DNA from: Brevibacterium sp. UMB1308A
GTDB taxonomy: Bacteria; Actinomycetota; Actinomycetes; Actinomycetales; Brevibacteriaceae
Direction: 5' to 3'
DNA length: 64,000 bases
Assembly (NCBI RefSeq): GCF_030230605.1
Contig: NZ_JASPDO010000008.1
Location: 1-64,000, forward strand
Made by a program: the position numbers and the translations under genes. Every line of letters starts with the position of its first letter. Position 1 is the first letter of the stretch. The notes under the pieces are model-generated. The model saw only the letters and a program-made list of their open reading frames with translations. It made no database searches and was not told where the DNA came from. Below are positions 7,998 to 16,381 of the stretch, piece by piece.

Positions 7998-10127
7998 TTA
8001 CTTCTTCTTCCACAAGCTCCGTGGCCACAGGGTGGCTCGTGCCCGCGCAAACGCTGAGCCCGCCCTGTCCTTTTTCACATCTGCGACCAGCCCGCGCGCG
8101 TCAATATCCAGGGCTTCACGATCCGTGCCTGCGTAGCGTTCGCGCTCCAATGCGCCAATAAGCGCTTCAATGTCCTGCGCGTGGTCGGGGTACTGTTCGG
8201 CCAGGTCACGGCCGCGTTTCGCAAGCGTATCCGACGGGGTGACAGCGTAACCGCAATCCACCTCGGTCGCCCGAATCTCTTCCCACACCAAGTTCGCATT
8301 CAGCGGGGTGCGCAGGCGCCGACTACGGGCGCGGGTACGCAGCACAAACGGCACCAGAGCCAGAAGGATCAACGCCAGCACGCCTGCTCCTACAAGGAAC
8401 GGAACCGCCGAGGTCGCCTTTGGTTCCTCTTCCGGCGCAGGCTCCTCTGATGGGGTGGGAGTAGGTTCGGCCGCCTCCTCTTCCTCGGGGGCCGGCTCCT
8501 CCGAAGGCTCCTGAGTGGGCTCTTCCGGTTCTGGGGCCTCGCCACCTTCAATCGACCACGGAGGTGGAGGACCTGCAGGCCCTCCCGGAGTGGGCTCGAA
8601 GCGCACCCACCCCGCACCTTCGAAGTACAGTTCTGGCCAAGCGTGGGACCGTTGCATGGTCACGTCATAACCGCCAGCGTCATTGGGCTCACCAGCCGTG
8701 AACCCAACCCCGATGCGCGCCGGGATCCCTTCCATACGCGCCATCGTGGCCATTGCTGCTGAAAACTGGACACAGTACCCGCGACGGTCTTTGAGGAACT
8801 GGGAAAGGACACTTCCGGAGGCCTCGTTAGGAGCGTCGAGCGAGTACTCGAAATCACGGAAGTACGCCTGCAACTTCGCGGCTTTGTCCCAGTCTGTTTC
8901 AGCGTCCTTGGTGATTTTGGAGGCTTCTTCCCGGATGTCGCTGGGCAGATCGTTGGGCAGTTTCAAATACTGCTCAAAGGCGTCCTCTTTCACCGCTGGA
9001 GCCTTTTTCAACTGCTCTGACGTGGGCTCAACCGAACGGTACTTCACCGAGTAGTTGAGACCGTCAACACCCACGTTGTTACCCACAATCGTGAGAGTGT
9101 CCCGGCCGTAGATCCACCTGTCGCCCAAGCCCGAGGTCTCAATCGGCGCATATTGCGCCGGCAAGTGGTTGCCACCAAGCCCAGTGATCGCAAAAGTGCT
9201 GGTGTATGTGTTGGCTTCAATGTCTGGCCCGAGGTCGCCCACGGGAAGGCCTGCATCCGGTGAAGCTCCGCGTTTAAAGGAGAAAGCCGCTGGGGCCCAC
9301 TTCTTGCCGTCGAATTCCGACACCGAGGTTAACCGCACAGGAGGTTCGAGTGGGTCGGTAGATTCGTAGGAGAAGACGACGTCGTCACTCTTGTTGGTCA
9401 GATTGGCGCGCAGGTCGAGGAACGGATTGATGACTTTGACGTTTTGGTCGTCCCCAGCTGGCTTGTTCGCTTGCGGAACAATCGGTGGCATGAGAAGGGG
9501 GAGGCCAATACCTAAGAAAAGGGCAAGAGCGCCGGCTGTGACAGCCCATAAGAAACCGCGCGACGTTCCGGCATGTGCAGTGAGCAAAAGCAGAATGAAC
9601 GCGACCGCCACGGCGCACGTGTGCCACCACTGGATTGACGAAGCCGCAATGAACACGGGAATGAGCCACGTAGCCAGGACTAACGCTCCGGCGATGTGGG
9701 TTAAGTGCAGGTCGTGGACCAGGCTGTCAACCAGCATGGTCAGAAGCGCAAAAGACACGGCTGCGAGGACGGTCAGCCCAGCAGTCGATGGGGCTGGAGC
9801 TGGAGCAGCGTAGACATCTCGGAAGCCTTGCGCGATCGACCCTGCGAGTTCAGTAAAACTGCTCCCTGTAGGGATGATCCCCAGAAGTGTGGTTGCAGGC
9901 AGGGTAACCGCAATGACAGCAAAAAACCCCACCACGAACTGCACGAGTACGGTGAGTCCGGTGTTTCGTGCGACATCGGACAGCCGTGCCAGCCACCCGG
10001 TCGCAACCGTGAGGAAGATGACCGCGACGGTGGGCACGAACCAGTTCCAGTCGCTGAAGACGGCCGAGGTCGCCACCGCGGAGAGCGCCATGGCAACGAA
10101 GACTGTGAGAGCTGACACTATTCTCAT
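7998..10127 (-). CDS. TgpA-like membrane transglutaminase (transglutaminase-core plus DUF4129)
   Basis: Integral membrane protein of 709 aa. The N-terminal third is a bundle of about six to seven helices. An extracellular part carries a transglutaminase-like core with cysteine in GYCVQFSAAMA, histidine in RSHAWPELYF and the FEPTPG end. A Pro/Glu-rich linker, one more helix and a cytoplasmic DUF4129-like tail follow. The start at 10127 forms an ATGA overlap with the upstream DUF58 gene, which decides it over the slightly longer frame. MoxR, DUF58 and transglutaminase triads are a common bacterial operon; the substrate is not known, though protein processing or cross-linking at the wall is the usual suggestion. 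The gene is the last of the operon. Confidence 0.88.
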   Translation of the reverse strand: MRIVSALTVFVAMALSAVATSAVFSDWNWFVPTVAVIFLTVATGWLARLSDVARNTGLTVLVQFVVGFFAVIAVTLPATTLLGIIPTGSSFTELAGSIAQGFRDVYAAPAPAPSTAGLTVLAAVSFALLTMLVDSLVHDLHLTHIAGALVLATWLIPVFIAASSIQWWHTCAVAVAFILLLLTAHAGTSRGFLWAVTAGALALFLGIGLPLLMPPIVPQANKPAGDDQNVKVINPFLDLRANLTNKSDDVVFSYESTDPLEPPVRLTSVSEFDGKKWAPAAFSFKRGASPDAGLPVGDLGPDIEANTYTSTFAITGLGGNHLPAQYAPIETSGLGDRWIYGRDTLTIVGNNVGVDGLNYSVKYRSVEPTSEQLKKAPAVKEDAFEQYLKLPNDLPSDIREEASKITKDAETDWDKAAKLQAYFRDFEYSLDAPNEASGSVLSQFLKDRRGYCVQFSAAMATMARMEGIPARIGVGFTAGEPNDAGGYDVTMQRSHAWPELYFEGAGWVRFEPTPGGPAGPPPPWSIEGGEAPEPEEPTQEPSEEPAPEEEEAAEPTPTPSEEPAPEEEPKATSAVPFLVGAGVLALILLALVPFVLRTRARSRRLRTPLNANLVWEEIRATEVDCGYAVTPSDTLAKRGRDLAEQYPDHAQDIEALIGALERERYAGTDREALDIDARGLVADVKKDRAGSAFARARATLWPRSLWKKK

Positions 10128-11260
10128 GCCACACCTCGCAGGCTCCACTGAGCAGGAAGATCTACATCGCCGCCGAACATGCCTGTGAAGTTCATATCTT
10201 CAATCGTTTCACTGTCGATATCCGAGGCGTACCACCGGTGCGTGCGAACACGTTGGCCCCCCGTAATGCGCGGAACGTGATCGGGATCAGGGGCACAGAC
10301 AACAAGTTCTGACAAGGCGCGCATTTCGCGAGCAGACGGCATACGTGCCGGTGCTGTACTTGCGCGGGCAGCTAAGACGTCGACCGGTAAATTGCGTTCG
10401 CCGGCCTCAGCTCGAACCGACTGTTCACCCATAACGACGTGAACCGTAAAACCAGACCGGGTGAGAGCATGCGTAGCGCTCACTGCCGCGGCGACCAAAA
10501 GATCGAACTCGACGGGGTGTGAAATGCCTTCCCCGTGCACGATCACAGCCGCCGCAGGATTATCTTCATCCGCTTCTTGCCTGACCACCAACTGACCGGT
10601 GCGCGCAACCGTTTTCCAGTGCACGTGGCGCAAGTCGTCGCCCGGCGTGTATTCGCGAGTATAGAAATCACGGGTTGAAGTTCCGCGTGACAAGCGGTCT
10701 GTTTCAGCCAGCGGATTAGGGCGGCCGCTCATTCCTGGTCCAGCCAACTGAACCCGTGGGGGAGCCACCGCAACTTTGAGCCCTCGAGACACCTTCTTCT
10801 TAAACATCGTCAGCTTAAAGGGACCGTTGACTGCCACTGTGACAGCGGAAAGTCCACGAAGACCTCGGGCCGAAGGAGTGAAGGTTGCATCCACCTCGAC
10901 GGTTCCACCGCCAGCTACAGACGGCACATTGACGCCCTGTGGGAAACCGAACCCGTTCTCTGGCTCAATCTCCAAATAAAACGACCCGCTGCGAAATGGA
11001 AGAGCGTTCGTCACGCTGACACGCACATCAGTGTCAGCTCCGACATACGTGAGTGGATATCCGCTGACGTGCGGCGCGAACGCCCGGAGCTTCACCTTCA
11101 TACGGGTGCTGGTCACAAGAGCGAAGAGAAGCGAAAAAACCGTGAGGAACACCAACAGAATACCCACGGGCAACAGCGCGGGAAGCTGAAAACGGTACGC
11201 GGCAATACACAGACTCACGCCTGCAATCAAAAAGACAATGCCAGAAGTCGTAACGCGCAT
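10124..11260 (-). CDS. DUF58 domain-containing protein
   Basis: Protein of 378 aa with two N-terminal membrane helices (about residues 5-50). A beta-rich region follows, then the DUF58 signature FYTREYTPGDDLRHVHWK near residue 190 and a vWA-like fold after it. DUF58 proteins partner MoxR ATPases. It overlaps the moxR stop by one base upstream and the transglutaminase start by four bases downstream, so the three are one translational unit. The molecular function is not established. Confidence 0.88.
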   Translation of the reverse strand: MRVTTSGIVFLIAGVSLCIAAYRFQLPALLPVGILLVFLTVFSLLFALVTSTRMKVKLRAFAPHVSGYPLTYVGADTDVRVSVTNALPFRSGSFYLEIEPENGFGFPQGVNVPSVAGGGTVEVDATFTPSARGLRGLSAVTVAVNGPFKLTMFKKKVSRGLKVAVAPPRVQLAGPGMSGRPNPLAETDRLSRGTSTRDFYTREYTPGDDLRHVHWKTVARTGQLVVRQEADEDNPAAAVIVHGEGISHPVEFDLLVAAAVSATHALTRSGFTVHVVMGEQSVRAEAGERNLPVDVLAARASTAPARMPSAREMRALSELVVCAPDPDHVPRITGGQRVRTHRWYASDIDSETIEDMNFTGMFGGDVDLPAQWSLRGVA

Positions 11261-12210
11261 CAGGAAACCGGAGTTGCGGCCACCACGTCACGGATCAGTT
11301 GAGAAGTGTGTTCGGGGTGGTCGCTTTCAACCGCGATAATGCGGTGAGCTAAAACTTCTTCAGCCAAGTTCTGCACATCATCAGGTGTCACGTAGTTGCG
11401 ACCGTTGAGAACAGCATGGGCCTGAGCTGCCCGTAGCAACAGCACACCACCACGTGGAGATACTCCCACGGAAATGGCGTCATGCGAGCGGGTAGCGGTG
11501 AGCAAGCGGACCATATAGGCACGCAACTCATCCGTTGCAGTGACATTCGTGACCACCGTGCGGGCGCGCTCAATTTCATCCAACGTGGTCACAGGGCTCA
11601 ACTCATCGAGAGGATCGCGCCCAGTGTTGTGCGCCAGCATTTGAGCTTCAGACTCAACCGACGGATAGCCCACAGAGGTGCGGATCATAAAACGGTCACG
11701 CTGAGCCTCTGGAAGGCTATACGTGCCCTCCATATCAATAGGGTTCTGAGTTGCCACCACAATAAACGGTTGCGGCATGAGGTATGTGGTCCCGTCGACG
11801 CTCGCCTGTCCTTCCGCCATGCACTCCAGCATTGCGGACTGGGTCTTAGGTGAAGCGCGGTTGATTTCATCGGCAATGACGACGTTGGAAAAGACCGGTC
11901 CTGCGCGGAACTCAAAGTGGCGGGTTTCCTGGTTGAACAAGTTCACACCCACGACGTCGGAGGGGAGGAGATCCGGTGTGAACTGAATGCGTCGAACTGA
12001 CCCGTCCACCACTCGCCCCAGCGCTTTAGCGAGCAAGGTCTTACCCACGCCAGGAACGTCCTCGAGGAGAAGGTGTCCGCCAGCCAAAAGAGTAATCAGG
12101 CTGAGCTCAACAACGCGGTCTTTGCCGTCGAGAACCGTATTCATGGAATTGCGGGCTCGTGCCGCGAGATCAGCGATGGATGCGATTTCTGCCTCTGTGG
12201 GTGTGCTCAT
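11260..12210 (-). CDS. moxR: MoxR-family AAA+ ATPase
   Basis: AAA+ ATPase of 316 aa with Walker A in LLEDVPGVGKTLLAKAL near residue 50, Walker B in VVIADEINRASPKTQSAM near 115 and the MoxR-typical GTYSLPEAQRDRFMIR. MoxR proteins are thought to act as chaperones that remodel partner proteins; the partners here are probably the DUF58 and transglutaminase proteins encoded directly downstream. It is the first gene of a three-gene minus-strand operon. The 309 bases upstream hold repeated GTGG half-sites on this gene's strand, see the repeat entry. Confidence 0.93.
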   Translation of the reverse strand: MSTPTEAEIASIADLAARARNSMNTVLDGKDRVVELSLITLLAGGHLLLEDVPGVGKTLLAKALGRVVDGSVRRIQFTPDLLPSDVVGVNLFNQETRHFEFRAGPVFSNVVIADEINRASPKTQSAMLECMAEGQASVDGTTYLMPQPFIVVATQNPIDMEGTYSLPEAQRDRFMIRTSVGYPSVESEAQMLAHNTGRDPLDELSPVTTLDEIERARTVVTNVTATDELRAYMVRLLTATRSHDAISVGVSPRGGVLLLRAAQAHAVLNGRNYVTPDDVQNLAEEVLAHRIIAVESDHPEHTSQLIRDVVAATPVS

Positions 12211-12242
12211 TTCTCCATTTTGGCTTATTGCTCATGGCATCT

Positions 12243-12394
12243 CCACTTTGCACCACCAGGCCTCCCCACTTTGCCCCACCTGATGCCTCCACTTTCCTCC
12301 CCATAGTGCTTTCTGCGCGGTGTAACCCCGGAAAAGACCGGTCAACATCATGAGAAATCACGTAACTACGAAAATTTCTCCCACTTTCCTCCAC
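12243..12394 (-). promoter_or_regulatory. Array of MraZ-like GTGG half-site pairs facing moxR
   Basis: On the minus strand, GTGG (plus strand CCAC) occurs at 12243 and 12253, 12266 and 12276, 12289, and 12381 and 12391. Members of each pair are exactly 10 bases apart; 12289 has a degenerate partner CCCC at 12299. The first three pairs repeat every 23 bases, and the fourth begins 92 bases (4 x 23) beyond the third. One half-site of every pair lies in AAAGTGG. Direct repeats of TGGG/GTGG words on a 10-base period are the known form of MraZ operators. These face moxR rather than mraZ, so the array may let MraZ control both directions. Binding is inferred. Confidence 0.6.
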
Positions 12395-12453
12395 CTATCT
12401 GACCTGCGGTTATAGATGTTCTCAGAGTGTTTATGAGCGAAAAGGTGTATTTG

Positions 12454-12477
12454 GTGGGGGAAAGTGGAGTACAGTGG
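12454..12477 (+). promoter_or_regulatory. MraZ box (three GTGG direct repeats) upstream of mraZ
   Basis: GTGG occurs at 12454, 12464 and 12474, a perfect 10-base period, ending 42 bases before the mraZ ATG. This is the spacing of known MraZ autoregulatory operators. A weak -10-like TATAGA at 12411-12416 would place the repeats in the 5' untranslated region. A further GTGG lies at 12493, one base off register. Confidence 0.7.
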
Positions 12478-12519
12478 TCCCTGTCGGAGCTCGTGGAGTT
12501 TCGAAAGGGGTGAGATGAC

Positions 12520-12951
12520 ATGTTTTTGGGTACGCATATGCAGCGGCTCGATGACAAAGGTCGCCTCATCCTGCCCGCAAAGTTCCGGGAGGAACTGGCT
12601 GGTGGACTCGTAGTAACTCGCGGACAAGAGCACTGCCTCACCCTGTTCTCAGCCCGAGAGTTCGAAACAGTCCACGAAAAACTGCGAACCGCACCCATGA
12701 CCAGTAAGGACGCACGTGACTACCTGCGCGTGTTCCTCTCTGGGGCTTCGGCAGAACAACCCGATAAACAAGGGCGCATCACCATCCCGCAGATTCTCCG
12801 CAAATACGCGGGACTCGAGCGTGAACTTGCGGTGATCGGCCTAGGGAATCGGGTTGAAATCTGGGACGCCCACACATGGGAGTCCTACTTGAACGAAACC
12901 GAACAAGGATTCGCGGACCGGACCGACGAAGTCATCCAGGGAGTCTTCTGA
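12520..12951 (+). CDS. mraZ: Transcriptional regulator MraZ
   Basis: Protein of 143 aa with two tandem AbrB-like (SpoVT-AbrB) halves. The first has [18 protein letters not shown], the second [18 protein letters not shown]. These paired DKGR/DKQGR motifs define MraZ, which forms ring-shaped oligomers and binds direct repeats upstream of its own gene, usually repressing the dcw operon. The start ATG has AAAGGGG (12502-12508) upstream. It is the first gene of the dcw cluster, and the repeats at 12454-12477 are its likely target. Confidence 0.96.
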   Translation: MFLGTHMQRLDDKGRLILPAKFREELAGGLVVTRGQEHCLTLFSAREFETVHEKLRTAPMTSKDARDYLRVFLSGASAEQPDKQGRITIPQILRKYAGLERELAVIGLGNRVEIWDAHTWESYLNETEQGFADRTDEVIQGVF

Positions 12952-12972
12952 TGTTGCTGGATTCCGATCTCT

Positions 12973-13058
12973 GTTCGTCCACGTTGTTTTGGAGCACTTC
13001 CCCGGTTCCAAAGCCCTAGTCCTGACACACTTCCCCGGTGCCAGGGCCGTGGACGAAC
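12973..13058 (+). repeat. Inverted and direct repeats in the mraZ-rsmH gap
   Basis: The 154-base gap between mraZ and rsmH holds an 11-base perfect inverted repeat, GTTCGTCCACG (12973-12983) and CGTGGACGAAC (13048-13058). Between its arms are two direct copies of CACTTCCCCGGT (12995-13006 and 13028-13039), 33 bases apart. The first copy is itself flanked by TTTGGA and TCCAAA. The block could fold in the mRNA ahead of the strong rsmH ribosome binding site. No U-run follows, so it does not look like an intrinsic terminator. Confidence 0.55.
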
Positions 13059-13105
13059 GGAGTTCAGTTTTCAGCAACACGACAACAGCCAGGAAGGAGG
13101 TGGCC

Positions 13106-14077
13106 ATGACATACCCACACGTTCCCGTTTTACTCGACATGTGCGTCGAACTTCTGGGGCACGGAATAGAAGAAGCACGGGCACGCGGTATTGCGCCCGT
13201 CGTCATCGACTTCACACTGGGCATGGGTGGCCACTCAGAAGGAATCCTGCGCGCTTTCGACGACGTTCACGTCATCGGAATTGACCGTGACCCTGCCGCT
13301 ATCGAGATCGCGACCTCCAGGCTCGCCCCGTTTGGTTCCCGCTTTGAGGCTGTGTGTACCTCGGACGACAACATTGCCCAGGTTCTCGAACAACGCGGAA
13401 ACCCGCCGATCTCCGGAGTCCTTTTCGACCTCGGCGTCTCCTCTTTACAACTCGACGACGACGCACGTGGTTTCAGCTACTCGCGCGACACCCCGCTGGA
13501 CATGCGCATGAACCCCACGGAAGGCATCAGCGCCGCCGACGTTCTCGCTACATACTCAGAAAACGACCTCACCCGGATTATCTCCACATACGGCGAAGAG
13601 CGATACGCGCGCAAAATCGCCCGCGCGATCGTTGCCGACCGGGAACACACGCAGTGGACCACCACTCAACAACTCGCCGACCTGATCGGTCGGATAGTGC
13701 CAGATCCCAAGAACCAACGGAAACGCTCCCACCCAGCCAAACGCACCTTTCAAGCCCTGCGCATCGAAGTCAACGACGAACTCGGCAACATCACACGGGC
13801 GCTGCCTGCGGCACTCTCTGCCCTCCACCTCGGGGGAGTGGCTGTTGTGGAGTCCTACCAGTCAGGTGAAGACACAATCGTCAAGCGCATTTTCCGCCAG
13901 GGAACCACTGTTCAGGCACCACCCGACCTTCCCGTTGTGCCCGACCACCTCAAACCGTGGCTAGAAGAAATTGTCCGAGGCGCCTACAAAGCGCCCCAAG
14001 AAGAAATCGACCACAACCCCCGCGCCGCATCTGTGCGGCTGAGAGCCGTGAGAAAAATTGGAGTTGATCCCGCGTGA
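13106..14077 (+). CDS. rsmH: 16S rRNA m4C1402 methyltransferase RsmH
   Basis: S-adenosylmethionine-dependent methyltransferase of 323 aa that N4-methylates C1402 of 16S rRNA. The start HVPVLLDMCVELL, SAM motif DFTLGMGGHSEGIL, the segment GVLFDLGVSSLQLDD and the C-terminal HPAKRTFQALRIEVNDEL are all diagnostic. The ATG at 13106 sits behind AGGAAGGAGG, one of the best ribosome binding sites in the window, so the 39 residues of open frame upstream are not part of the protein. The last bases overlap ftsL as GTGA. Confidence 0.96.
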   Translation: MTYPHVPVLLDMCVELLGHGIEEARARGIAPVVIDFTLGMGGHSEGILRAFDDVHVIGIDRDPAAIEIATSRLAPFGSRFEAVCTSDDNIAQVLEQRGNPPISGVLFDLGVSSLQLDDDARGFSYSRDTPLDMRMNPTEGISAADVLATYSENDLTRIISTYGEERYARKIARAIVADREHTQWTTTQQLADLIGRIVPDPKNQRKRSHPAKRTFQALRIEVNDELGNITRALPAALSALHLGGVAVVESYQSGEDTIVKRIFRQGTTVQAPPDLPVVPDHLKPWLEEIVRGAYKAPQEEIDHNPRAASVRLRAVRKIGVDPA

Positions 14078-14583
14078 GCACAGCACTAAAGCGCTCCGTT
14101 CAGCGGAGCCCAGTCACCACCCAACGACCACTCAAACTCATCACGTCCCCGGTGCGCCGAACACGTACGTTCCCATTTATTTGCATGGGAATTCTGTTCG
14201 TCGGTGTTGTCGCGGTGCTGCTGGCCAATATCTTCGTGTCGAACACGACTTACAAGATCAACGACTTGAACCAAAAGAACGAAGACCTACAATCTGAACG
14301 CGACCGGTTATCAGAAGACATTGCGTACAGGCAAAGCCCACAGAATGTTCACAAAGCCGCAAGCCAGATGGGCCTCGTTCCCGCAGACAAGGTGTTCTTT
14401 GTGACGGCCGACGGCAAAGTCGTCGAAGCACGCGAAGACCCTGGCAAGAACGTGGGAACCGTGCCCGGCCCGCGTGCCGATACACGGGATGACGTCCGAC
14501 CAAACCTACGATCGGATGAGAAGCTTCCCGCAGTTGGAGAAAGCGGAAAAGATCTCGAAGCGCCCACAGTGAAAACCCCGTAG
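14074..14583 (+). CDS. ftsL: Cell division protein FtsL
   Basis: Bitopic division protein of 169 aa: a basic cytoplasmic N-terminus of about 30 residues, one helix (FICMGILFVGVVAVLLANIF, about 32-51), then a short coiled-coil segment (about 55-80) and a polar, proline-rich tail of about 60 residues. FtsL bridges FtsQ and FtsB-type proteins to the FtsW-FtsI synthase. Assignment rests mainly on position between rsmH and ftsI and on topology, because sequence conservation in this family is low. The GTG start overlaps the rsmH stop by four bases. Confidence 0.85.
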   Translation: MSTALKRSVQRSPVTTQRPLKLITSPVRRTRTFPFICMGILFVGVVAVLLANIFVSNTTYKINDLNQKNEDLQSERDRLSEDIAYRQSPQNVHKAASQMGLVPADKVFFVTADGKVVEAREDPGKNVGTVPGPRADTRDDVRPNLRSDEKLPAVGESGKDLEAPTVKTP

Positions 14584-14596
14584 AAAAGGATGAAGA

Positions 14597-16381
14597 ATGC
14601 CCGCGACGACGGCCAGCCGAAAGGTTGCTAACCCCAAGCGTCGCATGGCATTCGTCGTACTCGCAATCGTCGTTGCCCTGGTTCTCATCGTGGCCAAGCT
14701 CGTAATGATTCAGGGTATGGATACGGCGAAGCTAGCGGAAAAAGCACTGGATTCTAGGCTCGTGGACAAAACCCTACCCGCCAAACGTGGTGCCATTCTC
14801 GCTGCCGACGGCACCGTCCTTGCGGACAACGCTAAACGGTTTCAACTGATAGCCGACCCCGTAAACGTGGCGGCGTACAAGGACGAACAGGGCAAGGTTA
14901 TTGGGGCCTGGGGAGCCGCCAATAAGATCGCACCCATCCTCAACACCGACCCTGGACTCATCTATCCCAAGCTCAAACCTCAAGGAGAAACACGGTGGAG
15001 TCCCATAGCGGACGGACTCACCAATGAAGTCTGGGTGAAAATCCGTGACCTCAAAATACCCGGCATCACCGTCGACGAATCCTCCGTCCGCACCTACCCG
15101 GCAGGAGAAATAGCCGGAAACGTTGTGGGGTTTGTTGGACGTGACGGGGAAGCGCTCACTGGACTCGAACGCCAGTACCGCCACCTCCTGACCGGAAAAG
15201 ATGGCAAACAACAGTACGAACGCGGACTGTCAGGTGACCCCATTCCGCTGGGAAGCAATTCGCAAGTTCCACCTGTCGACGGAACTGGCCTACAACTCAC
15301 CATCGACACGAACATTCAAATGTACGCCCAAAACGCTATTGGCGAAGCCGTCAAAAAGCACAAGGCCGAATGGGGAACCGTCGTCATTCAAGAAGCAGGA
15401 ACTGGACGCATCCTCGCCGCTGCCGAATCACCCACCGTGGACCCCAACAATCCAGGCAAAAGCAAAGCCGAAGACCGCGGATCTCGCGCCTTTACCGCAA
15501 CCTTCGAACCTGGGTCAACAGCGAAACTCATTACCACCTCGGCGCTCATCGACAGCGGAAAAGCCACCGCCGATTCGCAATACGTGGTGCCCGACAAATG
15601 GAAGGCCCCCAATGGAGAAGTCTTCCGTGACTCCCACAACCACGAAGACCAGAACCTCACTCTGGCGGGGATCCTCATGGACTCCTCCAACACGGGAACA
15701 CTCATCGCCGCAGAGGGTATGAACGATCAAGAACGCTATGAGTGGCTTAAGAAGTTCGGTTTCGGTACACCTCCTGATTTGGAGTTCCCCGGAACGAGCC
15801 GCGGAATCCTGCGCTCACCCGACAAGTGGGATGCGCGCACCCGTAACACGGTGATGTTCGGTCAAGGTGTCGCAGCGACCTCACTACAGACCACGCAAGC
15901 GTTTGCCATCATCGCTAACGACGGAAAAGCGATCCCACAACGGATTGTCAACGGAACAGTGGACCCCACTGGGAAAATCACGGAGATTCCGCTCAAAGAC
16001 GGCACTCAAGTGGTGAAACCCCAGACCGCTCAGACCATGCGGGAGATTCTCGAAGCGACGGTTGTCGACGGGACTGGAGGAAACGCTAAAGTTCCCGGTT
16101 ACCGTGTGGGTGGTAAGACCGGTACCGCACAAGCGCCGGCGGACAAGGGTGGCGGATATGACGGCTACACCGCGAGCTTTATTGGAATCGCTCCCATTGA
16201 CGACCCCAAAATCACCGTGTCGGTAACCCTGCAACGACCACGCAAAGGCCACTATGGTGGTTCGGTGGCCGCGCCAGTGTTTTCCGATGTCACCGGGTAT
16301 GCGTTAAAACAAATGCGCGTACCTCCATCCGGCCCTGTCCCAGAACTTCCAGCTAGAGAGTGGAAAAATGAAGATCGCTGA
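14597..16381 (+). CDS. ftsI: Penicillin-binding protein, septal transpeptidase FtsI (PBP3)
   Basis: Class B PBP of 594 aa that cross-links septal peptidoglycan. One membrane helix sits at about 17-39, then the N-terminal pedestal with RGAILAADGTVLADN. The transpeptidase motifs are SxxK in FEPGSTAKL (serine near 307), SxN in MDSSNTGT (near 361) and KTGT in GGKTGTAQ (near 506). The start ATG is 13 bases after ftsL behind AAAAGGATGAAG, and the 3' end overlaps murE by 14 bases. It is the likely target of beta-lactams in this organism. Confidence 0.96.
   Translation: MPATTASRKVANPKRRMAFVVLAIVVALVLIVAKLVMIQGMDTAKLAEKALDSRLVDKTLPAKRGAILAADGTVLADNAKRFQLIADPVNVAAYKDEQGKVIGAWGAANKIAPILNTDPGLIYPKLKPQGETRWSPIADGLTNEVWVKIRDLKIPGITVDESSVRTYPAGEIAGNVVGFVGRDGEALTGLERQYRHLLTGKDGKQQYERGLSGDPIPLGSNSQVPPVDGTGLQLTIDTNIQMYAQNAIGEAVKKHKAEWGTVVIQEAGTGRILAAAESPTVDPNNPGKSKAEDRGSRAFTATFEPGSTAKLITTSALIDSGKATADSQYVVPDKWKAPNGEVFRDSHNHEDQNLTLAGILMDSSNTGTLIAAEGMNDQERYEWLKKFGFGTPPDLEFPGTSRGILRSPDKWDARTRNTVMFGQGVAATSLQTTQAFAIIANDGKAIPQRIVNGTVDPTGKITEIPLKDGTQVVKPQTAQTMREILEATVVDGTGGNAKVPGYRVGGKTGTAQAPADKGGGYDGYTASFIGIAPIDDPKITVSVTLQRPRKGHYGGSVAAPVFSDVTGYALKQMRVPPSGPVPELPAREWKNEDR

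Noticed and set aside
12989..13105. N-terminal extension of rsmH
   Set aside because: The strong AGGAAGGAGG at 13091-13100 and the family start at 13106 show this is untranslated spacer.
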